DNA of 64,000 bases from a bacterium HR33 (GTDB lineage Bacteria > Gemmatimonadota > Gemmatimonadetes > Gemmatimonadales > GWC2-71-9). Every line of letters starts with the position of its first letter. The first letter of the stretch is position 1. Shown here piece by piece: positions 43,410-52,859 of the stretch. The translations under genes were made by a program, and so were the position numbers. Below the pieces are notes generated by a model. It did not search any database. It saw only the letters and a program-made list of their open reading frames with translations, and had not been told where the DNA came from. The stretch lies in assembly GCA_002923375.1 (NCBI GenBank), contig BEIJ01000001.1, positions 744,001-808,000 of the forward strand. The letters are read 5' to 3'.

Positions 43410-45403
43410 CGTTTCTTGCTCCTCCCCTTCGGCGCCTTCCGGCCGCCGGCCTTTCTGGCAGCCGCCTTCTTGCGCTCCGCCGCCGGCGGTTTGGAGTCGC
43501 TATACCACTCGTTTCGCTGCACCACCGGAAGCTGAAGCGCTCGCTCGCGGTCTAAATCGAGAGAACCTACGTGCAGCGACAGAGGAGATTGTACCCATTT
43601 GTAGATCGACCGCGTGAAAAGGTCCGCGAACCGACGGGCGTATTGCCGGAGCCGCTCCTTCGGTTCCCCGGGAAAGACCGCCGCCAGGGCTTCCGCCACC
43701 TCCTCCGGCGCCAACTTCTCCCCGGCGTACAGATGCAGGCAGGCATCCAATATCGGGAAGGGCATGAGATCGCTCTCGGCCCGCTGGTCGCTCTCCAGCT
43801 CCGGCCCCGGAGCGGTGGCCAGCGTCAGCTTGATCCCTTCGAACCCGTAACGCTGATAGAGGCGCTCCAACAACGCCACTACCACCGTCTTGGGCACGTT
43901 GGCGATCACCGAAAGGCAACCCTCTAGATCACCGCCGATCGTCGTATAACCTGCGGCCTTTTCGCTCATGTCCCCGGTCTGGAGAAACAGGCCCCTGGCC
44001 GAGTTCGACCAGTTCCACATCCGCTCGGCTCGCAGCCGGGCTTGGATGTTTTGAAGCGTAACCCGGCTGGGCTCCTCACCGCCTAACATCTGGCGCACCG
44101 CTTCCACCTCGCGCTCGAACGCCTCCTCGATGGAGACCACGCGCAAGGGAATACCGAGTTCCCGGCATATGGTTTCCGCCGCCTCGCGAGTTTCGGGACT
44201 GGAGTACCGCGTCGGCATGTAGAAGGCGTGGATCAACTCCGCTGCCTTTCGCCTCACCGAATCCGGATCCCCGTCACCCAGACTCAACTGCACCGCACGC
44301 CACGCCACCAGCAAAGTGAGCAGCGAATCCCTGCCGCCGGACAAAGCGATCCCGTAACAGCGGAACGCGCCGGTCTTCTCGAAATAACTTTTGGTGCCCC
44401 AGGCCAAAGCTTCGAAAAGCTCGTCCAGCGCCTCTTCCCGGGGCGAACGCTCCGGCCGCTCCGCGCTGGGCAAGAAGAAGTTCCCCGTCGCTGGAGCCGG
44501 ATACGTCAGGCGGGAGCGATCAGCACAAGGGGCGTCGTCCCATATGATGCGGACCGGACGCCCCTGTCTTTGGAAAGCCTCGCAGTCTCCCCGCCAGGTG
44601 GTGTTCTCTTGCCTCAGTCGCTTGGTGCGATCCAGATCCACCACACATGCCGAGTATCCTTCTCTCCAGCGGGGCGCTTCCAGGAGCAAGCGGCCGTTTT
44701 GGAAGACATATCCGCCGCCTTCGAAGATCAGCCCGTCCTGGCCTCCGAGGGCGTTGGTATAAGCCAGCACCGCTTGATTGTCCGCCGAGCGCGTGGCCAA
44801 AATCTCCCTCCTGGTGGAAGCGTAGGCGGTACGGAAGGGAGAGGCCGAGATGTTGACCACCACCTCGGCTCCCGAATAGCAGCGGCGCGCCATCGGGCCA
44901 TCGGGAGACCAGACATCCTCGCACACCTCGACCGCCAAAATCCCCCACTCGAAACCAAAGATCAAATCCCCGAGAGGAACGTCTCCCGACAACAGCGACA
45001 ATCCGGGCCCACCCCGGGAGAAGGTTCGCGCCTCGTAGAAAACGTTGTAAGTGGGAAGCTTTTCCTTGGGGACCAAACCCAAGATGGCACCCGCGTGCAG
45101 CACCGCCGCCGCGTTGAAAAGCTGGCCTCCTACCGGGACCGCCACTCCCAAGACGAAAACGGTTCCGAGGTCGGCAGTCTCCCGGGCGAGGCGTTCCAGC
45201 TCCGCCCGCTGCGCCGCGACGTAGGCGGGCCACTGGATGAGATCCTCCGGAGGATAGCCTCCCAGTACCTGCTCCGGGAAGCACCCTACGGTTACATCTT
45301 CGGCAGCCATGGCCCGCGCCAATTGCAGAACCCGATCGGCGTTGGTGCGAACTGCGCCCACCGTAGTGTCGACGTTACCCAAGGCTATCTTGATCAACCG
45401 CAT
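43406..45403 (-). CDS. nadE: Glutamine-dependent NAD+ synthetase
   Basis: A 665-residue two-domain enzyme that amidates nicotinate adenine dinucleotide. The N-terminal nitrilase-type glutaminase domain has the Glu-Lys-Cys triad in CFPEQVLGG, VPKEKLPTY and VEVCEDVWSPDG. The C-terminal synthetase has the ATP loop ALSGGRDSLLTLL and the TTIGGDLEG segment. It ends in a lysine/arginine-rich tail. ATG 45403 follows GGAGGGCAGGT. It is divergent from pncB across 161 bases, so the two NAD salvage genes may share control. Confidence 0.93.
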   Translation of the reverse strand: MRLIKIALGNVDTTVGAVRTNADRVLQLARAMAAEDVTVGCFPEQVLGGYPPEDLIQWPAYVAAQRAELERLARETADLGTVFVLGVAVPVGGQLFNAAAVLHAGAILGLVPKEKLPTYNVFYEARTFSRGGPGLSLLSGDVPLGDLIFGFEWGILAVEVCEDVWSPDGPMARRCYSGAEVVVNISASPFRTAYASTRREILATRSADNQAVLAYTNALGGQDGLIFEGGGYVFQNGRLLLEAPRWREGYSACVVDLDRTKRLRQENTTWRGDCEAFQRQGRPVRIIWDDAPCADRSRLTYPAPATGNFFLPSAERPERSPREEALDELFEALAWGTKSYFEKTGAFRCYGIALSGGRDSLLTLLVAWRAVQLSLGDGDPDSVRRKAAELIHAFYMPTRYSSPETREAAETICRELGIPLRVVSIEEAFEREVEAVRQMLGGEEPSRVTLQNIQARLRAERMWNWSNSARGLFLQTGDMSEKAAGYTTIGGDLEGCLSVIANVPKTVVVALLERLYQRYGFEGIKLTLATAPGPELESDQRAESDLMPFPILDACLHLYAGEKLAPEEVAEALAAVFPGEPKERLRQYARRFADLFTRSIYKWVQSPLSLHVGSLDLDRERALQLPVVQRNEWYSDSKPPAAERKKAAARKAGGRKAPKGRSKKR

Positions 45404-45564
45404 ACCTGCCCTCCGATCTCCCTGACATCCCCAGAAAGCCACCCAATCGGCGTTTCCCGCCTGGCAAGGAATATCGGCCGTACTCGCGGGGTTCGCAAAG
45501 CGCTCCGGCTAAGCCCCTTGGCGAGGGCGGTAGCGCAGGATTAATTGAAGGGAGAGGACAAACC

Positions 45565-46983
45565 ATGGATTCGAACGCTAAAGACCGCTTCATATCCGGA
45601 CCCCTCGAGCTCAGGGACGCCGCCCTTTTTACTGACCTGTACGAGCTCACCATGGCGGCCTCCTACTTCAGGGAGGGGATGACCGGGCAGGCCACCTTCA
45701 GCCTCTTCGTCAGAAGGCTACCCCCAGAACGTCCCTTTCTCATAGCCGCCGGTCTGGAGGACGTGCTTAACTTCTTGCAGGGCTTTCACTTCTCGGATAG
45801 AGCAGTGGCCTACCTCGGATCCCTCAAACGCTTTGATCCATCCTTTCTCGACCACCTAAAAACACTCCGCTTCAGCGGTACCGTGCGGGCGGTTCCGGAG
45901 GGCACCCCGATTTTTGCCGACGAGCCGCTGCTCGAGATTACAGCCCCCATCATGGAAGCCCAGCTGGTGGAAGCGGCGGTTTTGAACTTCTGCCATTTCC
46001 AAACTCTGCTTGCCACCAAGGCTGCGCGCTGCGTTTTGGCCGCCCGGGGCCGCCCGGTGGTGGAGTTCGGCCTGAGGAGGACCCACGGGATAGATGCGGG
46101 GATGAAAGCTGCCCGGTGCGCCTACATCGCGGGAGCCGTGATGAGCAGCAACGTTCTCGCGGGACTGGAGTACGGTATTCCTCCCACCGGCACCATGGCT
46201 CATTCTTACGTGACCGCTTTTCCCCGAGAGATCGACGCCTTCCGAGCTTTCGCCAGCGCGTTTCCCGAACACGCCATCCTGCTGATCGACACCTACGACA
46301 CCATAGCGGCGGCCCACAAGGCGGTGCAGGTCGCCAAGGAGATGGAGCAACAAGGCCGGCGGCTCGCGGCGGTTCGTCTGGACAGCGGGGACATCGTGGA
46401 GTTGAGCAGGCGAGTGAGGGCCATCCTGGATCAGGCGGGCCTGGACTACGTGAAGATTTTCGTGAGCGGGGGGCTGGACGAGTATCTGATCGACGAGTAC
46501 CTCGAGCGGGGCGCTCCCGTGGACGCCTTCGGTGTGGGCACCAGGATGGACGTCTCGGCCGACGTTCCGTATTTGGACATGGCGTACAAGCTGGTGCGGT
46601 ACGACGGCCGCGACGTGCTGAAGATCAGTCAGGGCAAGCAGACCTGGGCGGGCGAGAAGCAGGTCTGGCGCGAGCGGGGAGCGGACGGCCGCTACAGGGG
46701 CGACGTCATTGCGCTGAAGGACGAGCCTGCGCCCGCTCCCGGCGCGGAGCCGCTGCTCCGCACCGTGATGGAAAACGGCCGGGTGCTCGAGCCCCATCCT
46801 TCGCTCGCCGAGATCCGCGAGCGTTGTGCCCGGGCGATCAGGGAACTTCCCGGCGAGTTGCTCCGGGTCCGCGATGCGGGCTCCTATCCGGTCCGGTTCA
46901 GCGAAGCGCTCACCGCTTTGCAGCGTTCCCGGCAGGCGGAAGTGGTGGCGGCCGAAGTGTCGCCCATTACGGCTCCGAAGTAA
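45565..46983 (+). CDS. pncB: Nicotinate phosphoribosyltransferase
   Basis: A 472-residue enzyme converting nicotinate to nicotinate mononucleotide in NAD salvage. Motifs include FTDLYELTMAASYF near the N-terminus, EFGLRRTHGIDAGMKAARCAYIAG, GTMAHSYVTAF, RLDSGDIVELSRRVR and GVGTRMDVSADVPYLDMAYKL, all typical of the family. GGGAGAGG precedes the ATG. With divergent nadE, this covers two NAD salvage steps; the adenylyltransferase NadD is not in the window. Confidence 0.95.
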   Translation: MDSNAKDRFISGPLELRDAALFTDLYELTMAASYFREGMTGQATFSLFVRRLPPERPFLIAAGLEDVLNFLQGFHFSDRAVAYLGSLKRFDPSFLDHLKTLRFSGTVRAVPEGTPIFADEPLLEITAPIMEAQLVEAAVLNFCHFQTLLATKAARCVLAARGRPVVEFGLRRTHGIDAGMKAARCAYIAGAVMSSNVLAGLEYGIPPTGTMAHSYVTAFPREIDAFRAFASAFPEHAILLIDTYDTIAAAHKAVQVAKEMEQQGRRLAAVRLDSGDIVELSRRVRAILDQAGLDYVKIFVSGGLDEYLIDEYLERGAPVDAFGVGTRMDVSADVPYLDMAYKLVRYDGRDVLKISQGKQTWAGEKQVWRERGADGRYRGDVIALKDEPAPAPGAEPLLRTVMENGRVLEPHPSLAEIRERCARAIRELPGELLRVRDAGSYPVRFSEALTALQRSRQAEVVAAEVSPITAPK

Positions 46984-48237
46984 GTGGACAGACCTAAAGC
47001 GCAGGCGGCTGGGAGCAGGGGCGAGCGACTAGAGAAGCTCGTCAGGGCCGGTATCAGGATTTACGGCGAGCACCGGCTGGAGCGGGTCCTACAGCTCATA
47101 GTCGATTGCGCCCGCGAGGTGATCGGTGCCCGCTACGCGGCGCTGGGAATCTTGAACCGGGAGCGAACCGGTCTGGCGCAGTTCGTAGCCAGCGGGTTGA
47201 GTCCTGCTCGACAGCGAAAAATCGGACCTCCGCCGAAGGGGCGAGGAATCTTGGGGCTTCTTATCAAGGATCCCAGGCCGTTGAGGCTGGCCGATCTGAC
47301 CAAGCATCCCGCGTCTTACGGCTTCCCGCCGCACCATCCCCGAATGCACAGTTTCTTGGGGGTCCCTATAGTGGGGCGAGGGGGACCGATCGGCAATCTG
47401 TACCTGACGGAGAAGCTCGGCGGAGCTGAGTTCACCGAGGAGGATGAGTCCATAGCGGTGCTTCTCGCGGGTCAGGCGGCCGCCGCGGTGGAGAACGCCC
47501 GCTTGCACGAGGAAACCGCGCGCCTCTTGAGTGAACTTAGGGCGTTGCAGCAGTCGCGGGACCGTTTCTACGCCATGATCAATCACGAGCTCAGAAACTC
47601 CCTCACGGCGGTTTACGGCTGGGCCGATCTGCTGGTCCGCCGGGCGGGACCGGACGCTCCCCGAGCGGCACGGGAAGTGTACGAATGCGCCGAGCGGACT
47701 CTGGCGCTGCTCAACGACTTGCTGGACCTGAGCAAGCTCGACGCAGCCCGGCTAGAGCCCGTGGTGCGCGACGCCGAAGCCAACCAACTGGCGCAAGAAG
47801 CGATCCGGACGGTGGAGCCCGCGGCGCAGGGCAAGGAAATAAAAATCGAGATATCGGCCTCGGATCCGCGGATTCGCTGCCGCACCGATCCTCAGCGGGT
47901 TCGCCAGATACTGGTCAATCTCCTCTCCAACGCGGTGCGCCACAGCCCCCGGGGCGAGGTGGTGACGGTGGAGATCCGGGCCACTGACTCTCGCCTAGAG
48001 TACCGGGTGATCGACCGGGGAGAGGGTTTGAGCGAGGAACAAAAGGCAACGATCTTCGAGGCGTTCGCCGCGGGTGATCGGCAGGAAAATCGGGGCACCG
48101 GTTTGGGACTCACGCTGTCTCGCCAGCTTGCGAGACTTTTGGGGGGCGATCTGTCGGTCGAGAGCGAGAAAGGGCACGGGGCGACTTTCATCCTGCAGAT
48201 CGCGCGGAGCCTAGGAAAACCTTTGAAGACTTCTTAA
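46984..48237 (+). CDS. GAF-domain sensor histidine kinase
   Basis: A 417-residue soluble kinase. A GAF domain (about residues 25-175) begins LQLIVDCAREVIGARYAALGIL and carries GRGPIGNLYLTEK-like motifs. The HisKA domain has MINHELRNSLTAVYGW with the histidine near residue 200, and the ATPase domain has NLLSNAVRHSP, VIDRGEGLS and GTGLGLTLSRQLARLLGG. There are no membrane helices, so it probably senses a cytoplasmic ligand or redox state. GTG start directly abuts the pncB stop, suggesting coupling. The response regulator gene follows after 46 bases. Confidence 0.9.
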   Translation: MDRPKAQAAGSRGERLEKLVRAGIRIYGEHRLERVLQLIVDCAREVIGARYAALGILNRERTGLAQFVASGLSPARQRKIGPPPKGRGILGLLIKDPRPLRLADLTKHPASYGFPPHHPRMHSFLGVPIVGRGGPIGNLYLTEKLGGAEFTEEDESIAVLLAGQAAAAVENARLHEETARLLSELRALQQSRDRFYAMINHELRNSLTAVYGWADLLVRRAGPDAPRAAREVYECAERTLALLNDLLDLSKLDAARLEPVVRDAEANQLAQEAIRTVEPAAQGKEIKIEISASDPRIRCRTDPQRVRQILVNLLSNAVRHSPRGEVVTVEIRATDSRLEYRVIDRGEGLSEEQKATIFEAFAAGDRQENRGTGLGLTLSRQLARLLGGDLSVESEKGHGATFILQIARSLGKPLKTS

Positions 48238-48283
48238 TAGTCGGTTAAACAACGGATTAAGGGAGGGAGAGCAACTTAAGACC

Positions 48284-48970
48284 GTGCGGATACTCGTGGT
48301 GGAAGACGACCGGAAGGTGGCCTCCTTCATCGAGCAGGGGCTGAGGGAAGAAGGTTACGCTGTGGACGTAGCCCGGGACGGTGAGGAGGCTACCATGCTG
48401 GCCCACGTCAACGATTACGACGCGGTCCTCCTGGACCTCATGCTTCCCAAGAAGAACGGGCTCCAGATTGTCACAGAGCTTCGGCGGGAAGGCAAGCGGA
48501 CGCCGATTTTGATGCTTACCGCGAGGGATTCCACGGAGGACGTGGTACGAGGCCTCGACGCCGGTGCCGACGATTATCTCACCAAGCCCTTCAGGTTCGA
48601 CGAGCTGCTCGCGCGCCTCAGGGCTCTGCTGCGCCGGGGTGGGGCCGCCCGGCTGGATCGCCTTACCTACGGCCCCCTCACGCTGGATCGGCTGAAGCAC
48701 AAGGCCGCGGCCGGTTCCCGCCCGCTGAACCTCACGCCTCGGGAATTTCAACTCTTGGAACATTTTATGCTTCACCCCGAGGAGGTGATCCGGCGGACCG
48801 AGCTTCTGGAAAAAGTCTGGGACATGCATTTCGATCCCGAGAGCAACGTGGTGGACGTGCACATCGGCAACCTCCGCCGCAAGTTGCGCGAGGCGGGTTG
48901 CGACGGGTTCATCCAGACGGTGCGCGGCGTGGGCTTCTGCCTTAGGATGCCGGAGTCGGGTAGCGCCTGA
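48284..48970 (+). CDS. OmpR-family response regulator
   Basis: A 228-residue regulator. The receiver domain starts MRILVVEDDRKV, has acceptor Asp51 (AVLLDLMLPKKNG) and the conserved lysine in DDYLTKPFRFDELLARL. The C-terminal winged helix shows LTPREFQLLEHFMLHPEEVIRR and VVDVHIGNLRRKL. It resembles CusR/CopR-like heavy-metal regulators. GTG start. The stop overlaps the ATG of the next kinase (TGATG), its likely cognate partner; the upstream GAF kinase could also signal to it. Confidence 0.93.
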   Translation: MRILVVEDDRKVASFIEQGLREEGYAVDVARDGEEATMLAHVNDYDAVLLDLMLPKKNGLQIVTELRREGKRTPILMLTARDSTEDVVRGLDAGADDYLTKPFRFDELLARLRALLRRGGAARLDRLTYGPLTLDRLKHKAAAGSRPLNLTPREFQLLEHFMLHPEEVIRRTELLEKVWDMHFDPESNVVDVHIGNLRRKLREAGCDGFIQTVRGVGFCLRMPESGSA

Positions 48971-50388
48971 TGTACTCGCTCCGCCGAACCCTGGCGGTGC
49001 GGTTCTCCCTCACCATGCTGGTCGCCCTGACGCTGATCGCGGCCTGGGCGTTTTTGGGGGTGCACCGCGCCTTTCGGGAGGACTTGGACCGCGGCCTCAA
49101 CGCCGCGTTGTCGCTGGAAAGAGACGTGCTGGCCGCCGGGTCCCCCATAGCCCTCCACACCCAAGCCCGAGATCTGAAAGAGTTCGTGCGGGAGGTCAAC
49201 CGCTTCGTGGCGCTGCGCGACGAGACGGGGCGAGTGGTGAGTTCCAACGTCCCCTTCGCTGAGAATCTCGCGCCGGACACGTTGCTCTTCCGGTTGGCCC
49301 TCGAAGGCCAGACGGTGCGAGGTACCCAGCAGTGGGGCGAGCAGCGCATCCGGTCGGTTTACGCTCCGGCACCGGCGGCGGCTCCCCTGGGAGGGAGGGT
49401 GATCCAGGTAGCAGCCTCGCTGACACCGATCGAAGAGCGAAACCGGCGCCTTTTGTTTTTTATGGCCGGTACCGTTCTGTTGGGGACGCTCGCCACCGCC
49501 TTCGGAGCCGGCTGGCTCAGCGGATCGGCTCTGGCCCCGGTGGCGGAGATCACCGCCCAAGCCGAATCGATCCAGCCGGAAAGCAAGGATCATCGAATCA
49601 CCATACACGCCGAGGCGACCGAGCTGGCCGGTTTGGTGAGGGTTTTGAACGGGATGCTCGATCGGCTGTCCCGCGCTCTCAAGGCGCAGCGCAGGATCAT
49701 AGCCGACGTGGGTCACGACCTTCGCACTCCGCTCACCGCCATGCGCGGGCAGGTGGAGGTCGCCCTGCGCACGCCCCGAACCGAGGAACAGTACCGGGCG
49801 GTGCTCCGGGCAGTGCTGGAAGAGATCGAGCACCTCACCTCCATTTCCGAGGCGATGATCCTTTTGGCCCGGCTGGAGGCGGACGCGATCCGGCCGAAAC
49901 TGGAGGCGGTGGATCTGTTGGCGCTGGCCGATTCCGCCATTGCCAAGGCCAGAGCGCGATCCGGGGATCACAGCCTGCAACTGGTGAGCCCTTCGGACGC
50001 GGTTTACGTGCAGGCGGATCCCCGGATGCTGGCTCTGGTTCTCGATCAATTGCTGGACAACGCCCTGCGACACACCCCTGCAGGGACCGGCGTTCAACTT
50101 TGGATCGAGAGCGACCGGGAGCAGGTGATGGTGGCGGTGCGCGACAGCGGGCCTGGCATCTCTCCCGACGTCCTGCCCGAGATCTTCGAGCACTTCTCTC
50201 GCGGTGACCAGGCCCGCACCCGCACCGCAGGAGCCGGGCTGGGTCTGACGCTGGCGCGGGCCATCACCCTGGCGCATTCCGGGACCATCGGGGCGAGGAA
50301 TTTGCCGGGCGGAGGTTTCGAGGTCAGCATCACGCTTAAGCGCGCCGCACTTCCGGAACCGGCATCGTCTCCTTCCGGCGGCCCGTAG
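48970..50388 (+). CDS. Membrane sensor histidine kinase (HAMP)
   Basis: A 472-residue kinase. A first membrane helix (SLTMLVALTLIAAWAFLG) is followed by a periplasmic sensing domain of about 145 residues, a second helix (LLFFMAGTVLLGTLATAFGAGWL), a HAMP segment, HisKA (DVGHDLRTPLTAMRGQVEVAL, histidine near residue 250) and an ATPase domain (LLDNALRHTP, VRDSGPGIS, GAGLGLTLARAI). The arrangement matches CusS/CopS-like sensors. It is one-base overlapped with the response regulator gene, so the two form a two-component system. Confidence 0.93.
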   Translation: MYSLRRTLAVRFSLTMLVALTLIAAWAFLGVHRAFREDLDRGLNAALSLERDVLAAGSPIALHTQARDLKEFVREVNRFVALRDETGRVVSSNVPFAENLAPDTLLFRLALEGQTVRGTQQWGEQRIRSVYAPAPAAAPLGGRVIQVAASLTPIEERNRRLLFFMAGTVLLGTLATAFGAGWLSGSALAPVAEITAQAESIQPESKDHRITIHAEATELAGLVRVLNGMLDRLSRALKAQRRIIADVGHDLRTPLTAMRGQVEVALRTPRTEEQYRAVLRAVLEEIEHLTSISEAMILLARLEADAIRPKLEAVDLLALADSAIAKARARSGDHSLQLVSPSDAVYVQADPRMLALVLDQLLDNALRHTPAGTGVQLWIESDREQVMVAVRDSGPGISPDVLPEIFEHFSRGDQARTRTAGAGLGLTLARAITLAHSGTIGARNLPGGGFEVSITLKRAALPEPASSPSGGP

Positions 50389-50408
50389 CGACACGACCCC
50401 GTCACCGG

Positions 50409-50478
50409 GGATCCGCCGACCTCCGAGCCACCCGCAGACCGGTTTCCAAAGAGAGGCCGCCGCGGTCCCGGCGGATCC
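50409..50478. repeat. Inverted repeat in the kinase / cytochrome c gap
   Basis: Perfect 9-base arms GGATCCGCC (50409-50417) and GGCGGATCC (50470-50478) are separated by 52 bases. They lie 20 bases after the kinase stop and 85 bases before the cytochrome c ATG. Possible regulatory structure or weak terminator; no T-run is present. Confidence 0.4.
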
Positions 50479-50562
50479 ACTACCCTACCGAGCCCGTCCA
50501 TGCGATCTTTGGGCCGTCGGTATCGAGCGTCTAGGGGTGCCATCTTAGAAAGGAGCGCGATA

Positions 50563-50955
50563 ATGACCGACCTTCGCCTACTGTCAGCGTTATTGCTGGT
50601 CGGCTTAGCGCCGGCGACCGCGCTGGCACAGCAGCGGGACTCCCTCCCTCCGGGGGTCACTCCCCAGATGGTGGCCCAAGGGGAGCAGCTCTTCAAGGGT
50701 CCGGGACTGTGCACTGCGTGTCACGGTCCTGATGGGAAGGGGATACCGAATCTGGGACCCGACCTTACCGACAAGCAGTGGCTCCACAGCAAGGGGACCT
50801 ACCAGGATATAGTAAAACAGATCATGGAGGGGGTCCCCGCCAACAAGTCCACCACCGGCCTGGTAATGCCCCCCAAGGGCGGCAGTGCGCTCACCGACGA
50901 GCAGGTGAAGGCGGTTGCCGCTTATGTCTGGAAGTTAAGCCACGGCTCTAAGTAG
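50563..50955 (+). CDS. Exported monohaem cytochrome c
   Basis: A 130-residue class I cytochrome c with a signal peptide (LLSALLLVGLAPATALA) and a single haem site, CTACH, at about residues 49-53. The distal methionine is in TGLVMPPKGG. AAAGGAG precedes the ATG. The domain resembles small soluble electron carriers that can feed a ba3 oxidase. It lies downstream of a two-component system and may be one of its targets. It converges on the Spy-like gene with a ten-base gap. Confidence 0.9.
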   Translation: MTDLRLLSALLLVGLAPATALAQQRDSLPPGVTPQMVAQGEQLFKGPGLCTACHGPDGKGIPNLGPDLTDKQWLHSKGTYQDIVKQIMEGVPANKSTTGLVMPPKGGSALTDEQVKAVAAYVWKLSHGSK

Positions 50956-50965
50956 CCGGCGGCTT

Positions 50966-51535
50966 TTAGGGCCTTCGCGACCGCCTCCACGGTGCGGGAG
51001 CGCGCGGCCTCATGTGCTCCCGCATCCGTTCCATCCCGCGCATCCGCCGCTCCATAAGGCCGCGGCGCACGTCGGCCCAGCCCGCTACTCTACCGCGCTG
51101 CTCGGCGGTCAGCAGCGCCTTGGCCTGCGCTGCGGCCGCTAGGGCGGCGATCTCGGCCCTTTGGCGGGCTTGGAGTATCGCTTCGGCCTGCGAGCGGAGC
51201 TGATCCACATTGGGCGCCGCTTCGCGCCACAGCTGCTCCACCTGCGGTCCCCGGGCACGGGCAACCGAGTCCGCCGCTTCTCTGGCCCGCCTCACTTCTT
51301 GCGCCAGCGCTTCCAACCGCTGCACCTGCTCCGGCGTAAGGCCCAACGCCTCCCGGCGGGCAATCAGCCGCTCGGGACTGTAGTCGAAAGCGGGACCTCC
51401 CAGCCGCTGCGCCATCCGCTCCATCATCACCCGAACGCGCTCCGGTCCCGGACGCTCCTGCGGCGGCTGCTGCCCCGCCAAAGGCGCCGCGCCAGCCAGA
51501 GCTGCCAGTGTCAATCCGATTCTCACTGCACGCAT
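50966..51535 (-). CDS. Spy/CpxP-like periplasmic protein
   Basis: A 189-residue exported protein with a signal peptide ending near LAGQQ. The mature part is almost entirely helical and rich in arginine, alanine and glutamate. It contains LTPEQVQRLEALAQEV and LTAEQRGRVAGW, the LTxxQ motifs of the Spy/CpxP family of periplasmic chaperones and metal-stress proteins. GGAGGG lies six bases before the chosen ATG (51535). Long helices could also indicate a coiled coil. Its position next to a CusRS-like system and a porin suggests an envelope-stress role. Confidence 0.7.
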   Translation of the reverse strand: MRAVRIGLTLAALAGAAPLAGQQPPQERPGPERVRVMMERMAQRLGGPAFDYSPERLIARREALGLTPEQVQRLEALAQEVRRAREAADSVARARGPQVEQLWREAAPNVDQLRSQAEAILQARQRAEIAALAAAAQAKALLTAEQRGRVAGWADVRRGLMERRMRGMERMREHMRPRAPAPWRRSRRP

Positions 51536-51763
51536 CGCCATCCCTCCGACTTTTCCGTCGGTCTCCACGCTATGCCTTTAGTTAGCCTCCACCTTCTATA
51601 TACGCCTCGAAAGCTGGAACGTTACCGCGGAGGAGGATGTTTCACCGCGCCCCATAACGCTGCGGCCCCGATCCCGCTGTTACGGGACCGTGACTTTGCT
51701 ACGATTACAAAATTGACGAACCGGGCTAACATTCCGCCGATCTCTAACCAGCGACGAGGAGAC

Positions 51764-52819
51764 ATGTTCCTTCGAATCCTCAAACTCTTGGCTTGGGGCC
51801 TGATCCTGGTTCCGGCAGCGGCTGCCCAAGTTAGCGTCTCGTCCCAGGCCGCTCAGATTCGCCTGAGCGGCAGGGTGCAGACCCAATTCAACACTACTTC
51901 CGTGGATGGAGAGCCGTCGTCGGATTTCCTCATTCGGCGCGCCCGCTTCAGTGCGGAAGTGACGATCAACGACTTTGTGGGCGGCAAGGTGGAGCCGGAG
52001 TACGGCGAAGGGCGGGTGCAGCTCCGGGATGCCTACTTGCGCTTGAGCTTCGGCCCCGCTTTTCGCGTCACCGCCGGGCAATTCAAGCGGCCGTTCGATC
52101 TCTTCGAACTCACCAGTTCCACTCAGATACTGGTGATCGAGCGGGCCGGGGACATACGGGGAGTGAACGCTTGCGCCGGACCGGGTGGAGTTTGTTCTTT
52201 CAGCCGCCTCACGGAAAGACTGCAATTTGCCGACCGCGATATCGGCGTGATGGTGGACGGTACCGACCGATCCGGGCGCCTGAGCTACTTTGCCGCCATC
52301 ACCAACGGAGCGGGGCAGAACCAGCGCGACGAAAACGGCGCCAAGTCTTTTACGGCGCGGGCCCGTTTTGTACTGGCGGATGGCGTCGCCGTTGCGGGGA
52401 ACCTGGCGCTACACGACTACGTGGCCGCAGGCGGGGACGCCCGCGCAGCAGCTTGGGGAGGGGACCTGGAGATCGGAAACTTCGACGAGGGTCTTCACGT
52501 GCAAGCCGGTCTCGTAGCAGGCGAGAACTGGCGGAACCTCACGGCCGGGGATCCCAGCACCTTTCTAGCGGTTCAGGGGATCGTCACTTACAAATCCCCC
52601 GTCTCCGGGAGTCGCTACTTGGAGGCGGTGGAACCCGTGGGCCGGGTGAGCTGGAGCGATCCCGCGCTAGGCGGTGCGGCGGACGGGGGCTGGCTTTTCA
52701 CGCCCGGAATCGTGTTACACTTTGCCGGCCGAAACAAGCTGGCGGTGAACGTGGACCTGTGGCGCTCGAGCGCCGTTGCCGAGTGGTCCCTCAAGATCCA
52801 GTCGTACCTCTATTTCTGA
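51764..52819 (+). CDS. Outer-membrane porin, phosphate-selective O/P type
   Basis: A 351-residue beta-barrel precursor: signal peptide ending AAAAQ, then IRLSGRVQTQFNT, RRARFSAEVTINDFVGGKVEPEYGEG, RDAYLRLSFGPAFRVTAGQFKRPFDLFELTS, and alternating amphipathic strands to a C-terminal aromatic (YLYF). This is the O/P porin signature and implies an outer membrane. Start ATG follows GAGGAG. It is not in a visible phosphate cluster; the ligand could be phosphate, pyrophosphate or a small anion. Confidence 0.85.
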   Translation: MFLRILKLLAWGLILVPAAAAQVSVSSQAAQIRLSGRVQTQFNTTSVDGEPSSDFLIRRARFSAEVTINDFVGGKVEPEYGEGRVQLRDAYLRLSFGPAFRVTAGQFKRPFDLFELTSSTQILVIERAGDIRGVNACAGPGGVCSFSRLTERLQFADRDIGVMVDGTDRSGRLSYFAAITNGAGQNQRDENGAKSFTARARFVLADGVAVAGNLALHDYVAAGGDARAAAWGGDLEIGNFDEGLHVQAGLVAGENWRNLTAGDPSTFLAVQGIVTYKSPVSGSRYLEAVEPVGRVSWSDPALGGAADGGWLFTPGIVLHFAGRNKLAVNVDLWRSSAVAEWSLKIQSYLYF

Positions 52820-52859
52820 ATTCGTGAGGTGCCGATTCCCGGCCGCGCACCGCGTTTCC

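Noticed and set aside
44228-45544. Plus-strand frame of 438 codons opposite nadE
   Set aside because: A shadow of the nadE coding strand; no motifs, while nadE itself carries all catalytic residues.
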